Source: Lutimonas halocynthiae
GTDB taxonomy: Bacteria; Bacteroidota; Bacteroidia; Flavobacteriales; Flavobacteriaceae
Length of the DNA: 64,000 bases
Assembly: GCF_030409835.1 (NCBI RefSeq)
Contig: NZ_JAUFQO010000002.1
Coordinates: 1 to 64,000, forward strand
Reading direction: 5' to 3'
A program made the position numbers and the translations under genes. Each line of letters starts with the position of its first letter. Within the stretch, counting starts at the first letter, position 1. Under the pieces are notes generated by a model. It was given only the letters and a program-made list of their open reading frames with translations, had not been told where the DNA came from and searched no databases. Of the stretch, positions 25,893 to 35,050 are shown in pieces.

Positions 25893-26876
25893 TTACCAGT
25901 TTTTTAATCCTAATAACTTCTTGCCTAAGTCATTTAAATCAGCTCGTTCGTATTTGATCTGCTCAAAATTTCTTGGATCTCCGGGAAAAGCATAACCGCT
26001 CGGGGCGATTCTTTTATCCCATGAATTGATACGCCAGTTTCTTAATTCAGTATTGTCTTCTTCTGCTGGCATCATTGAGATATATTGGGCAATTCTAACT
26101 TTGTCTTTGGATAAATTTGGTCTTATCCCATGAGGTTGACAGCTATTAAAAATCAGGAGATCTCCTGCATTGAGTTTGACTTTAACTACATGTTCAGTCA
26201 AATCACTTACATCTGGTTTAAAATGATCGCGGTCTTCAGGTTGACTGAGTTTCCAGGAATCATAATTTCTATATAACCACGGAATGCATTGAAAGCCACC
26301 CATATCTTCATCATTCTGATCGGCCAAAGCCAAAACGCCTTGGACATTTTGTGGTTTGGTTTCAGGATCATAGTCCCAATGAATAAAACCTTTGTATTCA
26401 AACCCAGGTCTTATTGGAAAATTCAGATTTGCTCTGTCAATGGTTGCCCAAAGCTTATCTGTGCCCCATATATCCGTAAAGGCATCATAAACTCTTTGAT
26501 TTTGGCGATTGTTCCAAAGTGCTTGATTATTATAAACTTCCACCATGCCGGTACCAGCTAATTCTTTCATTTCCATTTCTGCTCTGGGAGGAGCATACCA
26601 AGTACTTTGGTCGGTGGCATTTTTTTCTTCAAATTCCCATAGAAATTCAGCCGTTTTGGCTGCCTGTTCCTTTGGGACGGCATTTTTTATAACAACATAG
26701 CCATTCTCAATCCAGAATTTCCAGTCTTCTTCAGTCAGCACTTTAAGTGCCTTTCCGTTAGACCGATCATTTAATTTTAATTCGCTGCTTGTTGCAGTAG
26801 AAGGGTTGCCGGGAATCTCTTTATGATTTTGATTCGGGCTTTCTCTTTCATTTATTTTTTCGTCTTGATAATTCAT
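25893..26876 (-). CDS. phytanoyl-CoA dioxygenase family (PhyH) Fe(II)/2-oxoglutarate oxygenase
   Basis: 327 residues with an uncommon hydrophilic N-terminal extension of about 35 residues. EDWKFWIENGYVVIKNAVP is the usual PhyH start. The iron triad is readable: HWD in FKGFIHWDYDP gives His-x-Asp, and SCQPHGIRPN gives the distal His with the Arg that should hold 2-oxoglutarate. It likely hydroxylates, and perhaps opens, the compound imported by the symporter. First gene of the operon, divergent from an AraC regulator with 156 bases between. Confidence 0.9.
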   Translation of the reverse strand: MNYQDEKINERESPNQNHKEIPGNPSTATSSELKLNDRSNGKALKVLTEEDWKFWIENGYVVIKNAVPKEQAAKTAEFLWEFEEKNATDQSTWYAPPRAEMEMKELAGTGMVEVYNNQALWNNRQNQRVYDAFTDIWGTDKLWATIDRANLNFPIRPGFEYKGFIHWDYDPETKPQNVQGVLALADQNDEDMGGFQCIPWLYRNYDSWKLSQPEDRDHFKPDVSDLTEHVVKVKLNAGDLLIFNSCQPHGIRPNLSKDKVRIAQYISMMPAEEDNTELRNWRINSWDKRIAPSGYAFPGDPRNFEQIKYERADLNDLGKKLLGLKNW

Positions 26877-27032
26877 GATGTTTGTTTTTATATTTCACTT
26901 TAGCCTTAGTCAGTTCAAAGATATACAGCATAAGACACGATCGCTACGCCTATAATGATGTTGATTTGAACAATATTAACAATAATGGGATATATTTAGG
27001 ATGTAAAAGCAAATTATGTCTAAATTTATAAT

Positions 27033-27878
27033 ATGAAAACCGAATTAGAACATATTAATCCCGAACAAGGAAGTTCTTTGAGTTTAATGATCAATCCCGA
27101 CCTGAGCGATTTTTTCTTTTGGCATTTTCATCCGGAGTTTGAATTAGTTTTTATTGAAGGAGCGGATGGCAACAGGCATGTGGGAAATCATAATTCTAGA
27201 TTTAAGGGGAGTGATCTGGTTTTAATAGGATCTTACATTCCACATCTGAATTTTGATTATGGGATCAAGACAGCTTACGAGAAAATTGTAGTTCACATGC
27301 CGCCTGACTTTTTGAAAACTGATTTTGCTACAACGCCGGAGCTTGTATCGATACATCAGTTAATGGAAGATTCTAAGAAAGGAGTCGCTTTTGGAAATGA
27401 TACGAAGTCCAAAATAGGTATGAGACTTAAAAAGCTGGATGACCTCAATAGCTTTGAACAATTTCTTGAGATGATGGATATTTTAAATGTGTTGGCTCAT
27501 GCTAAGGATAAGGAATTCTTGCATTCTTCACCGGTTAAAAACCAGTTTAACACGAAAGACACAGATCGATTAGACCGAATTCATGATTTTATTGATGAAC
27601 ATTATCAGAGAAGAATTGATATTCAGGAAGTTGCGGATTTAAGTCATTTAACAAAACCAGCTTTTTGCCGTTATTTTAAGAAAATAACACGCTTGACTTT
27701 TACTCAATTTGTGAATCATTATCGGATAGACAAGGCTAAAAAACTCTTGCTGTCAGGAAAGAACGTTACCGAAACATGTTTTTCAAGTGGCTTTGAAAGC
27801 TTATCATATTTCAACCGGACTTTTAAGAAGATCACTGGTACTAACCCGATCTCTTTTCGCTCAAGGTATAAAAACTGA
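27033..27878 (+). CDS. AraC-family regulator with cupin sensor domain
   Basis: 281 residues. The N-terminal half has a cupin pattern (FWHFHPEFELVFIEG, then G..LIG.YIPH) that should bind a small ligand; the C-terminal ~100 residues hold two helix-turn-helix motifs (IQEVADLSHLTKPAFCRYFKK and TETCFSSGFESLSYFNRTFK) ending in the family signature. Divergent from the dioxygenase operon, which is its probable target. Its stop codon overlaps the start of a 21-bp hairpin. Confidence 0.92.
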   Translation: MKTELEHINPEQGSSLSLMINPDLSDFFFWHFHPEFELVFIEGADGNRHVGNHNSRFKGSDLVLIGSYIPHLNFDYGIKTAYEKIVVHMPPDFLKTDFATTPELVSIHQLMEDSKKGVAFGNDTKSKIGMRLKKLDDLNSFEQFLEMMDILNVLAHAKDKEFLHSSPVKNQFNTKDTDRLDRIHDFIDEHYQRRIDIQEVADLSHLTKPAFCRYFKKITRLTFTQFVNHYRIDKAKKLLLSGKNVTETCFSSGFESLSYFNRTFKKITGTNPISFRSRYKN

Positions 27879-27930
27879 GGTGATCGGAGGTGAGGTGCTC
27901 ACTTCCGATCACCTCACCTCCGATCACCTC
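27877..27930 (+). repeat. 21-bp-arm hairpin after the AraC gene
   Basis: Arms 27877-27897 and 27910-27930 pair perfectly; the loop is 12 bases. The arm core AGGTGATCGGAGGTGAGGTG differs from the aroA hairpin by a single base, and the opposite arm carries the matching change, so pairing is kept. No T-tract. Confidence 0.85.
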
Positions 27931-27941
27931 GGAACATATCA

Positions 27942-29096
27942 CTAATAATTCTTATAAAACGAAATCAACCTGTTGTGCAGTTGTGCTTGGATAGGTTTAG
28001 TGAATTCTACAAATAGTTGTTGTGGTGGTGCCGGGCTTACTCTTTGGTTATGACAGATGGCTACTTGCTCGTCATTTAAGGCTCTTTCATCACCATTAAA
28101 TTGTCCCCATTCATGGAACCAAACAAATTCTCCTGGTAAATCCTGATAAACGATATCTTTATCATTCATTCCATTTTTAGTGATGGATAGATTCACTAAG
28201 CCTCGAGAGATTACTTCCATTCTATACAGCGCAACTTCGGCGCTTACAGATCCGATCACTTCTTTCTTTCTGCCACTGTCAAGGGTAACCTCACCGATTA
28301 CGACACTATCTCTTTCCATCTTTTCAATGGTTTCTTTGGTATGGGTTTCGCCTACAACAAAATCTTCAAAGTTTACTTCAAGGATTTGATCAGGGTTTTG
28401 AATATTATTATTGGCAGCCTCCTCAGGAGAATAGAATCTAATGAATTCATTATTTTCTATTTGCTGTAAGGTATTCTCTACTTGTTTGTAAAATACATCT
28501 GCACTCACTTCATAGAATCGTGATTGAATTGGTTTTAGATTTGCAACGACATGCAAAATAGACCTGTGATAGGCTTCATCAATTTTTTCTCCAACGTTCC
28601 TGTATCCGGGGATGAATTTATCGGCTTCAAGAAAATAGAAATAAGCTTGTTTCGCATTGTCTCTGCTGCCCATTGACAGTTGATAAAGCCCAGCTTCATA
28701 TTGTTCATCAGCTGCTTGTGGTTTAATCCTGTCTAGCGTTTTATAGTATTTTTTTGGATTTGTAATGACTTGTTGTGCACCAGGTGAGCGTTGTATGCTT
28801 TCATACATGCCGTTTAGTTGCGTGTAGGTTTTTGCTGCCTTTGTAAACTTAAAATCTACATTTGCCTGATCTTCATTTTCAAGTTTATCCATGAAAGTGT
28901 TGATGGCTAAAGGATAAGCATTGGCAAGGGTTTCCTGTGCGTTTTTATTGTTCGGACTTTTGCGTAATTTTTCAACTGAACGCATTACTGCGTCGTAATA
29001 ATTACCGCGGTCATAAGAAGATTTTGCTGAATTACAGGCTACAAATATTGTAACAGTTGTAAGACAAAGAACCAAATATTTTGTAAGGCTTTTCAT
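27942..29096 (-). CDS. TPR-like lipoprotein
   Basis: 384 residues. Signal peptide with lipobox TIFVACNSA (Cys about 21). The following helical repeats (SYDRGNYYDAVMRSVEKL, then NAQETLANAYPLAI and YEAGLYQLSMGSRDNAKQAYFYF) look like TPR-type pairs. The last third is beta-rich with VGETHTKETIEKMERDSVVIGEV. I know similar Flavobacteriia lipoproteins but no assigned function. It stands alone after the outer-membrane protein gene and might use the same transcript, with 132 bases between. Confidence 0.75.
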   Translation of the reverse strand: MKSLTKYLVLCLTTVTIFVACNSAKSSYDRGNYYDAVMRSVEKLRKSPNNKNAQETLANAYPLAINTFMDKLENEDQANVDFKFTKAAKTYTQLNGMYESIQRSPGAQQVITNPKKYYKTLDRIKPQAADEQYEAGLYQLSMGSRDNAKQAYFYFLEADKFIPGYRNVGEKIDEAYHRSILHVVANLKPIQSRFYEVSADVFYKQVENTLQQIENNEFIRFYSPEEAANNNIQNPDQILEVNFEDFVVGETHTKETIEKMERDSVVIGEVTLDSGRKKEVIGSVSAEVALYRMEVISRGLVNLSITKNGMNDKDIVYQDLPGEFVWFHEWGQFNGDERALNDEQVAICHNQRVSPAPPQQLFVEFTKPIQAQLHNRLISFYKNY

Positions 29097-29228
29097 TGTT
29101 TTCGTATTAAAATTGAGTCGTTAATATAGTTGACTAACCTTGTAGATAACGAAATCTGAGCCTGAATATTGAATTAAAACCCTTAAAAAATTGTAGGTAA
29201 AAGTAAAATTCTAATAATTATACTAGAA

Positions 29229-30083
29229 TTAATCTAAAAAAGGATTTTTGATAATTGGAGCAATCTGGATTCGAACATTCCAAATTGTGCCATAATCATC
29301 GGGTTTTATAATGGAATATTGAGGTTCAACTCTGAGTTTCCAGGGCGTGTTACCCCATTTTACTGTTTTAGTAACACCCAGGCCGATTGGTAATGTAACT
29401 TTATTACCAGATGCTGCATTCCAGTCAATAGAAACATTGGGTCCCATACCTATTGACATACCTTTTCCTTTGATCTGTTTACGCAGAATATATTGGATGT
29501 CTGTTTTCGTCACATCTGAGCGATCACTATCTCCTCCTACAGAATTCCAATGTTGGATGATGGTTCCAATGGTCCACTTTTTGGTAATACTCAGCGCCAT
29601 AAGTGCCGGACCCATCTGTATTTTTCCACTTCCTAAGTTTTCCGAAGCGGCCGTAGGGAATGCAAATGTCAATCCTGCCCCCCATATCAAACCATCCTTT
29701 TTATCAGGGCCGTATAATGAAAAAACATTGATATCACCTAAACCTGTTTCTGTACCAGTCTTCTCTCCGTTTGCATCGAATACAGGAGCAGTCACCAACG
29801 GGAATACCGGTCGTACCAATAGCATTTTGGATTTACCAACAGGAACTGGAAGCGAAGGCTGGAAATTAAATACATTAGAGACATGAGTTCCATCAACTAA
29901 ATCACCTGAACTAAAACTCAAGTTTTCCTGAAAGATCATTGACCAAAATCGGGATAAAGGATTTTCAAGCTGCCTGTTAAGGTCATCTATAGAGACTTCT
30001 TCTTCCTTCTCTTGAACCTCATTTTCCTGAGAAAATGAAAAAAAGGGAAGTAATACAAATATGATGAGTACTAGCTTTTTCAT
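29229..30083 (-). CDS. outer-membrane beta-barrel-like protein
   Basis: 284 residues from ATG 30083 (MKKLVLIIFVLLPFFSFSQ, cleaved signal peptide). A coiled Glu-rich linker (VQEKEEEVSIDDLNRQLENP) is followed by alternating beta-strands such as GLIWGAGLTFAFPTAAS and TIGTIIQHWNSVGG, ending in an aromatic-rich strand RIQIAPIIKNPF. Similar proteins are annotated as transporters or neuromedin U-like in Bacteroidota; the true role is unknown. Lies 49 bases after the sulfatase, separated by a strong hairpin. Confidence 0.75.
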   Translation of the reverse strand: MKKLVLIIFVLLPFFSFSQENEVQEKEEEVSIDDLNRQLENPLSRFWSMIFQENLSFSSGDLVDGTHVSNVFNFQPSLPVPVGKSKMLLVRPVFPLVTAPVFDANGEKTGTETGLGDINVFSLYGPDKKDGLIWGAGLTFAFPTAASENLGSGKIQMGPALMALSITKKWTIGTIIQHWNSVGGDSDRSDVTKTDIQYILRKQIKGKGMSIGMGPNVSIDWNAASGNKVTLPIGLGVTKTVKWGNTPWKLRVEPQYSIIKPDDYGTIWNVRIQIAPIIKNPFLD

Positions 30084-30090
30084 AAAAGAA

Positions 30091-30120
30091 AATGGCCTCC
30101 AGATTTCTCTGGAGGCCATT
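30091..30120 (-). terminator. hairpin between sulfatase and outer-membrane protein genes
   Basis: A perfect 13-bp stem (30091-30103 / 30108-30120) with loop of 4 bases. On the minus strand the 3' side continues TTTTCTTTTATG, i.e. a T-rich run that leads straight into the next start codon. It can act as an attenuator that lowers readthrough from sulfatase to the outer-membrane gene. Confidence 0.7.
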
Positions 30121-30132
30121 AAATATTGTTTA

Positions 30133-31758
30133 TTAATACTGTTTATACAATTTTTCCAGGTTTTTTGTTTCTGGTCTTGCATTTGAAACCCCTGTCAATG
30201 CAGGACCATGAGCCTGTAATTCGTCGGGATATTTTTCTTTTAATTCTAAATGACGTGTTCTCATACGAACAAACCCAGAATTAAAGTGCAATAATGGTAC
30301 TTCTAGGCCCTCTTTTTCACGAATATCATTTTGTAAGTCAAAATAATTATCTGTAATCATACCTGGAATACCTTTTGTCCAATCAATTTTATATACACCT
30401 TTTACAGTTGCAGACAAATTTTGGCCATTGTATATATGGACATAATCTCTTCTGCTAAAAGTGTCACCATTCATTAGTAATGAAGTTTGGTCAATTCCAT
30501 CTATAACTCTATCTGTTGGTATGTTTTTTGTTCCATCACCAATACGAGCAAAAGTTGTAAATAAATCTGTTACATGAATAATATCTCCTACAACAGAATT
30601 AGGCTTGATAGTGCCTGGCCACCAAGCAAATGCAGGAACTCGAACACCACCTTCGGTATAATCACCTTTTCCTCCTGTAAATATTGTTTCTACCATTCCT
30701 AATCCAGGTGGTGGATTATGAATCATTGGACCATTATCTGCCATTGCCACTAATAACGTATTTTCTGCAATTCCCAAAGTCTTCAATTCAGCCATCACTT
30801 GCAATATAAATGCATCTACTTTTGTGTAACCGTCACTAAGTAATGATCTACTATTCGTTGTTTTTTGTGGGTTAGCGATAAAAGAGGTCATTTGAGGAGA
30901 ATAATACACGAAAAATGGCTTATCCGTAGTTGCATTTTTTCTAATAAAATCAATAGTTCGCTTTTCACATTCTGCATCTACCTTCATGTAGTCTTCGTGT
31001 GTTGGTAAGCCCCATTCTTTTACTTGTTCGCCTTTTTTCCCATCAAGAGTTAAAATCCATCCTCTTGGAAGGAAATTATCATCTAATTGGTATGGGTTTT
31101 TAGGAAACTGATCTTCCATCACCCCAATAATTGCATTTGCACCCTCGCCGATAGGATTCCATAAACTCAACACTTGGTTATAAGGAGTAAACAGGGCCTC
31201 ATCAAACCCTTGATTTGTCAAATAAGATTCTTCAATATCACCTAAATGTCCTTTTCCGTAGAATGCAGTTGCATAACCTGCATCAGATAAAACTTCTGCT
31301 ATGGTAACTTCTTCAGCGGCTAAACCTCCATTTTCAACAGGAAACCCTGGAATAAACATTCCATTACGATAAGGTTGTCTACCTGTCATTAAAGCCGCTC
31401 TAGTAGGTGTACAGGATGGTTCTGCATACATTCTTGTAAATAAGATCCCTTCTTCTGCCATTTTATTAGCACCTGGTGTATCAAAACCTCTAATTTTATT
31501 AATTGCAGGAATTCCTGCATCACCAAAGGCCATATCATCCCATAAAATATAAACGATATTTGGTGTTTTTCCATGTTTCTTTTTTAATTCGGATAATCTT
31601 TTGTCCAAATCTTTATCTTCAGATGCCCAGCGTTCACCGTTTTGAGCCTCTATCACATAATATTCGGCGTCATGAACAATTTTGTTCTGGGCAGATGCCA
31701 GACCTGCTGACCCAAATAGAAATAAAAAGATTAATAAATAATAGTTATTGTATTTCAT
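30133..31758 (-). CDS. secreted arylsulfatase
   Basis: 541 residues with a signal peptide (ends GLASAQ). TPNIVYILWDDMAFGD gives the first Asp-Asp metal ligands, PSCTPTRAALMTGRQPYRNG the S1 sulfatase signature (C-x-P-x-R, Thr at the fourth place where Ser is usual), GKGHLG the Lys/His block (Gly where Trp is common), and MADNGP the second Asp-Asn. The Cys must be turned into formylglycine by a maturase not present here. Likely acts in the periplasm on sulfated glycans or small sulfate esters. Divergent AraC gene upstream. Confidence 0.94.
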   Translation of the reverse strand: MKYNNYYLLIFLFLFGSAGLASAQNKIVHDAEYYVIEAQNGERWASEDKDLDKRLSELKKKHGKTPNIVYILWDDMAFGDAGIPAINKIRGFDTPGANKMAEEGILFTRMYAEPSCTPTRAALMTGRQPYRNGMFIPGFPVENGGLAAEEVTIAEVLSDAGYATAFYGKGHLGDIEESYLTNQGFDEALFTPYNQVLSLWNPIGEGANAIIGVMEDQFPKNPYQLDDNFLPRGWILTLDGKKGEQVKEWGLPTHEDYMKVDAECEKRTIDFIRKNATTDKPFFVYYSPQMTSFIANPQKTTNSRSLLSDGYTKVDAFILQVMAELKTLGIAENTLLVAMADNGPMIHNPPPGLGMVETIFTGGKGDYTEGGVRVPAFAWWPGTIKPNSVVGDIIHVTDLFTTFARIGDGTKNIPTDRVIDGIDQTSLLMNGDTFSRRDYVHIYNGQNLSATVKGVYKIDWTKGIPGMITDNYFDLQNDIREKEGLEVPLLHFNSGFVRMRTRHLELKEKYPDELQAHGPALTGVSNARPETKNLEKLYKQY

Positions 31759-31910
31759 AATTGAATTATAGTTATTAATTAAAGATTGTTTTTTTGCTAT
31801 TTATACGCATTTAGAACTTCTTAAAGCGAAGGTCTTAAAATAAAGAAAATCTACGAAAGGTCAAAATTAATAATTGTATACCTTTACAAAGGTCAAAAAT
31901 CGGCAATACT

Positions 31911-32837
31911 ATGTCTGAATCCTTTGTTAAACATGAATTTTTATTCAATGATTTTGATGAATATGCAAAATTCATTAGGCAGGCCGATATAGAGCAATCT
32001 CAATTGAGTCAAGGCAGTTTTAATGGTAAATTAAATCACTTGATTCATGGGCCGATCATTATCAGTCACCATCAAATGAATCAAAAGATTTTGCAACGTG
32101 GTGCCGCAATGAAAGGCTATACTACCTTTTTGATACCTGGAAATATGAAGCAGGATTTTATATGGAGAAAAAGTAATCTAAAAGGGAATGTGATTGGAAT
32201 TCTGCATGAAGGTATGGAACATGATTGCGTAACACCCCAGAATTTCGTTGGATATCCTGTCTCAATTGAAAATACGTATCTGGTTAATATTATTCATAAC
32301 TTAGGTTATGCTAAAATCCTTGATCACCTTTATTCGAATGAATCTGTTACAATAGACCAATTCAAGGCACAAAGGCTTCATCGATTGTTATTGAATTGTT
32401 TTAGGGTTGAAAATCAGAACCTTGCCAAGCAATTAGATGATTTACTTGTATTGTTAATTAAATCTCTTCATGAATCAATTGAAAAGAATACTTCGCCAGA
32501 AAAAGTTGGAATTGGTAAAATTAAAACCTTTTCTCAGGCCAGAGATTTTATTCATGCGCATACTGAAAGTACAATTTTGGTTTCTGAATTATGCACTTCT
32601 CTTGGGGTTAGTGAACGAAGCCTGCGATATGCCTTTGAGCTAACATCAGGCTTATCACCAAAAAAGTATATCAATCATTGTAGATTAAACAGAGTAAGGT
32701 CAGACCTTAAATCTGGCGGTTTTGAAAAGATAATCGAGGTAGCGCATCGCTATGGTTATTGGCATACCGGGCAGTTTGCGGCTGATTATTTGAAATTGTT
32801 TGGTGAATTACCTTCCAAAACACTTAAAAATGCTTAG
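31911..32837 (+). CDS. AraC-family regulator
   Basis: 308 residues. The C-terminal DNA-binding domain is readable: VSELCTSLGVSERSLRYAFELTSGLSPKKYINHCRLNRVR (partly quoted) and IIEVAHRYGYWHTGQFAADYLKLFGELPS. The N-terminal domain is not the cupin of the other regulator and has a HQMNQKILQRG strand. This layout is like regulators in the EutR/FeaR-like group. Divergent from the sulfatase gene by about 150 bases, so probably its regulator. Confidence 0.88.
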   Translation: MSESFVKHEFLFNDFDEYAKFIRQADIEQSQLSQGSFNGKLNHLIHGPIIISHHQMNQKILQRGAAMKGYTTFLIPGNMKQDFIWRKSNLKGNVIGILHEGMEHDCVTPQNFVGYPVSIENTYLVNIIHNLGYAKILDHLYSNESVTIDQFKAQRLHRLLLNCFRVENQNLAKQLDDLLVLLIKSLHESIEKNTSPEKVGIGKIKTFSQARDFIHAHTESTILVSELCTSLGVSERSLRYAFELTSGLSPKKYINHCRLNRVRSDLKSGGFEKIIEVAHRYGYWHTGQFAADYLKLFGELPSKTLKNA

Positions 32838-33038
32838 AAAATTGAGCTAAGATAAAAGAGCCTTTTTGTTTAAAAAGCTTGCTGTCTGATCTTTTATGCT
32901 TCAATTCGAGATTAATAAAGGGTGTTGTTCTTACATTTTCAGAAAAGGCCAAGTCTTAAAGTTACTAAAATTTGACGAAATATTCCATAACAAAAGTCAT
33001 TAGAATCAAGCATTTATTCATTTAACTTTAGTTCGTAT

Positions 33039-33064
33039 AAATCTGTATTGACCAATACAGATTT
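33039..33064. promoter_or_regulatory. 11-bp palindrome upstream of the oxidoreductase-cNMP gene
   Basis: AAATCTGTATT (33039-33049) and AATACAGATTT (33054-33064) around GACC, about 80 bases before the start of the fusion gene and 200 bases after the AraC stop. It could be an operator for a dimeric regulator or a weak terminator (TTT follows). The remainder of 32838-33144 shows nothing clear. Confidence 0.5.
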
Positions 33065-33144
33065 TAAGTGACACATAATACATTAAATATTTTAATAACT
33101 GAATATCAGTTCATTGAAATATTTGAATTATTCAACTCACCCCT

Positions 33145-34857
33145 ATGTCCAGTCGATCTAAAATAAAAGTTGCGCTTCAAGACGGGTCAAATATTGCGGT
33201 AATTGGAGGAGGTCCTGCCGGTAGTTTTTTCACTTATTATGCCCTTGAATTTGCCGACAGACTTGATTTAAATATTAACATAGATATTTATGAGGCTAAA
33301 AACTTCACGAGAATAGGAGCTGGGGGTTGTAATCATTGTGGAGGTATCATATCAGAGTCTCTGGTTCAAAAATTATCTACCGACGGTATTATTATTCCTG
33401 CAGAGATTATTCAAAGGGGTATAAATACGTATACGATGCATGTAGAAAAGGGTGATGCTGTGATACAAACACCAAGCAATGAAGACAGGATTGCTTCAGT
33501 ATTTCGTGGATGCGGCCCTAAAGGTTGCCTTGATACTTCTCAACGAAGTTTTGATAATTACTTGCTGGATCTTTGCAGAGAAAAAGGAGTACGGGTTATT
33601 TTAGAAAAAGTTACTGAACTTGAAAGATGTGACGAAGGCATCATTGTAAAATCTAAAAAATTAGAAAATAAGAAATACGATCTTGTAGTTGGGGCTGTTG
33701 GTCTCAACAAAAAGACGCTGAACATGTTTCAGGCAATATCTGAACAGTTCGTTCCACCTCAGGTTACCAGAACTTATATTAGTGAATTTTATTTAGGGCA
33801 GCGTCAGATAGATAAGTATTTTGGGGGCTCAATGCATGTGTTTTTGCTTAACCTGCCCAATATTACTTTTGGTGCCTTGATTCCTAAAAATGACTATGTA
33901 ACGCTGGTATTATTAGGGAAAGATATTAATAAAGAAACTGTCGAAAAGTTTATTACGGCGGAGCAAGTAAAAAAGTGTTTTCCTGAAAATTTCATATTAC
34001 AAGATGCTGCACCTTGCAAGTGTTACCCTTTTATTAATGTTCAAGGAGCCAAACAGCCATTCGATGATAACATTGTATTGATCGGAGATTCTGCGTCTTC
34101 AAAACTTTACAAGAATGGTATTGGAGCCGCTTATATTACGGGGAGAGCAGCGGCAAAAGCTGCCATCTTTGAAGGGATTTCCAAAAATAGTTTTGAAAAA
34201 ATGTATTTGCCAGCATGCAGGAGTCTTGATCGAGATAACCAGATTGGAAAATTGATATTTTTGGTCACAAGGATTATTCAAAGATCTTCTTTATTAAAAA
34301 AAGCAGTTCTTAATGCTGTCTTAAGAGAACAAAAGACAAACAATACTGAAAAATTAATGAGCCTGGCATTGTGGGATACCTTTACCGGAAGTGCTAGTTA
34401 TCGTAATATATTAAAACGTTTTTTTCATCCGGTACTTTTGTTCAATTTGATAAGAGGAGTCTTTTCCAAGCCTTTGAAAACGGCGCATCACCAGCAACAA
34501 GCTAAACATAAAGATTTAGGGCAATTGTATAAAAATGGAGAAGTAATCATTAAACAGGGTACTTCAGGAAATTGTCTTTTCGTAATTCAGGAAGGGAAGG
34601 TAGAGGTGATCAATGAACACAATGGAGAGGATATTAAATTGGCAGAACTGGAAGAAACGGAATTTTTTGGTGAAATGGGTTTGTTTGAAAAAGATGTACG
34701 CTCTTGCACAGTAAGGGCTTTAGGAGATGCCAGGGTGCTCACTATTGATAAAAAAAATTTTTACGAGTCAATTCAAAACGATGCCTCATTGGCCTATAGA
34801 TTGCTTGAAAAAATGTCAAACAGATTACGCGATGCGAATAGGATGATTAATGCTTAA
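33145..34857 (+). CDS. FAD oxidoreductase (geranylgeranyl-reductase-like) fused to a cyclic-nucleotide-binding domain
   Basis: 570 residues. Residues ~16-40 hold NIAVIGGGPAGSFFTYYAL, the FAD fold; GAGGCNHCGG (~57-66) is a C-x-x-C; IVLIGDSASSKLYKNGIGAAY (~310-330) is the second FAD motif of the geranylgeranyl reductase group. After a linker, residues ~455-565 form a CRP-type beta-roll: NGEVIIKQGTSGNCLFVIQEG and the phosphate-binding cassette FFGEMGLFEKDVRSCTVRA with the Gly-Glu and Arg that hold the cyclic phosphate. No DNA-binding helix follows. Reductase activity gated by cAMP is a fair inference; an adenylate cyclase gene lies two genes downstream. Substrate unknown. Confidence 0.85.
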   Translation: MSSRSKIKVALQDGSNIAVIGGGPAGSFFTYYALEFADRLDLNINIDIYEAKNFTRIGAGGCNHCGGIISESLVQKLSTDGIIIPAEIIQRGINTYTMHVEKGDAVIQTPSNEDRIASVFRGCGPKGCLDTSQRSFDNYLLDLCREKGVRVILEKVTELERCDEGIIVKSKKLENKKYDLVVGAVGLNKKTLNMFQAISEQFVPPQVTRTYISEFYLGQRQIDKYFGGSMHVFLLNLPNITFGALIPKNDYVTLVLLGKDINKETVEKFITAEQVKKCFPENFILQDAAPCKCYPFINVQGAKQPFDDNIVLIGDSASSKLYKNGIGAAYITGRAAAKAAIFEGISKNSFEKMYLPACRSLDRDNQIGKLIFLVTRIIQRSSLLKKAVLNAVLREQKTNNTEKLMSLALWDTFTGSASYRNILKRFFHPVLLFNLIRGVFSKPLKTAHHQQQAKHKDLGQLYKNGEVIIKQGTSGNCLFVIQEGKVEVINEHNGEDIKLAELEETEFFGEMGLFEKDVRSCTVRALGDARVLTIDKKNFYESIQNDASLAYRLLEKMSNRLRDANRMINA

Positions 34858-34952
34858 TGGGAATAATATAGAATCAAAAATATAATAGATTTTATCCTTT
34901 GAAAATTATTTATAGACTTTCGGACAATAAAACAGGTGTTTGGTCCTAACTA

Positions 34953-34980
34953 ATAATATTTTACAATGTTAAAATATTAT
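34953..34980. promoter_or_regulatory. AT-rich 11-bp palindrome before the giant protease-like gene
   Basis: ATAATATTTTA and TAAAATATTAT with a 6-base spacer, about 70 bases before the ATG at 35051. It may be an operator or the terminator of the preceding gene (about 95 bases after its stop). Low GC makes chance occurrence possible. Confidence 0.4.
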
Positions 34981-35050
34981 ATTTCATAATCATTTTTAAA
35001 GGTTTTAATGTTTGTGAAATAGCAGGTTTTAATACCTAAACCCCCTAATT

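Noticed and set aside
30084-30182. Upstream start of the outer-membrane protein at 30182
   Set aside because: It overlaps the sulfatase end and the hairpin and hides the signal peptide that begins at 30083.
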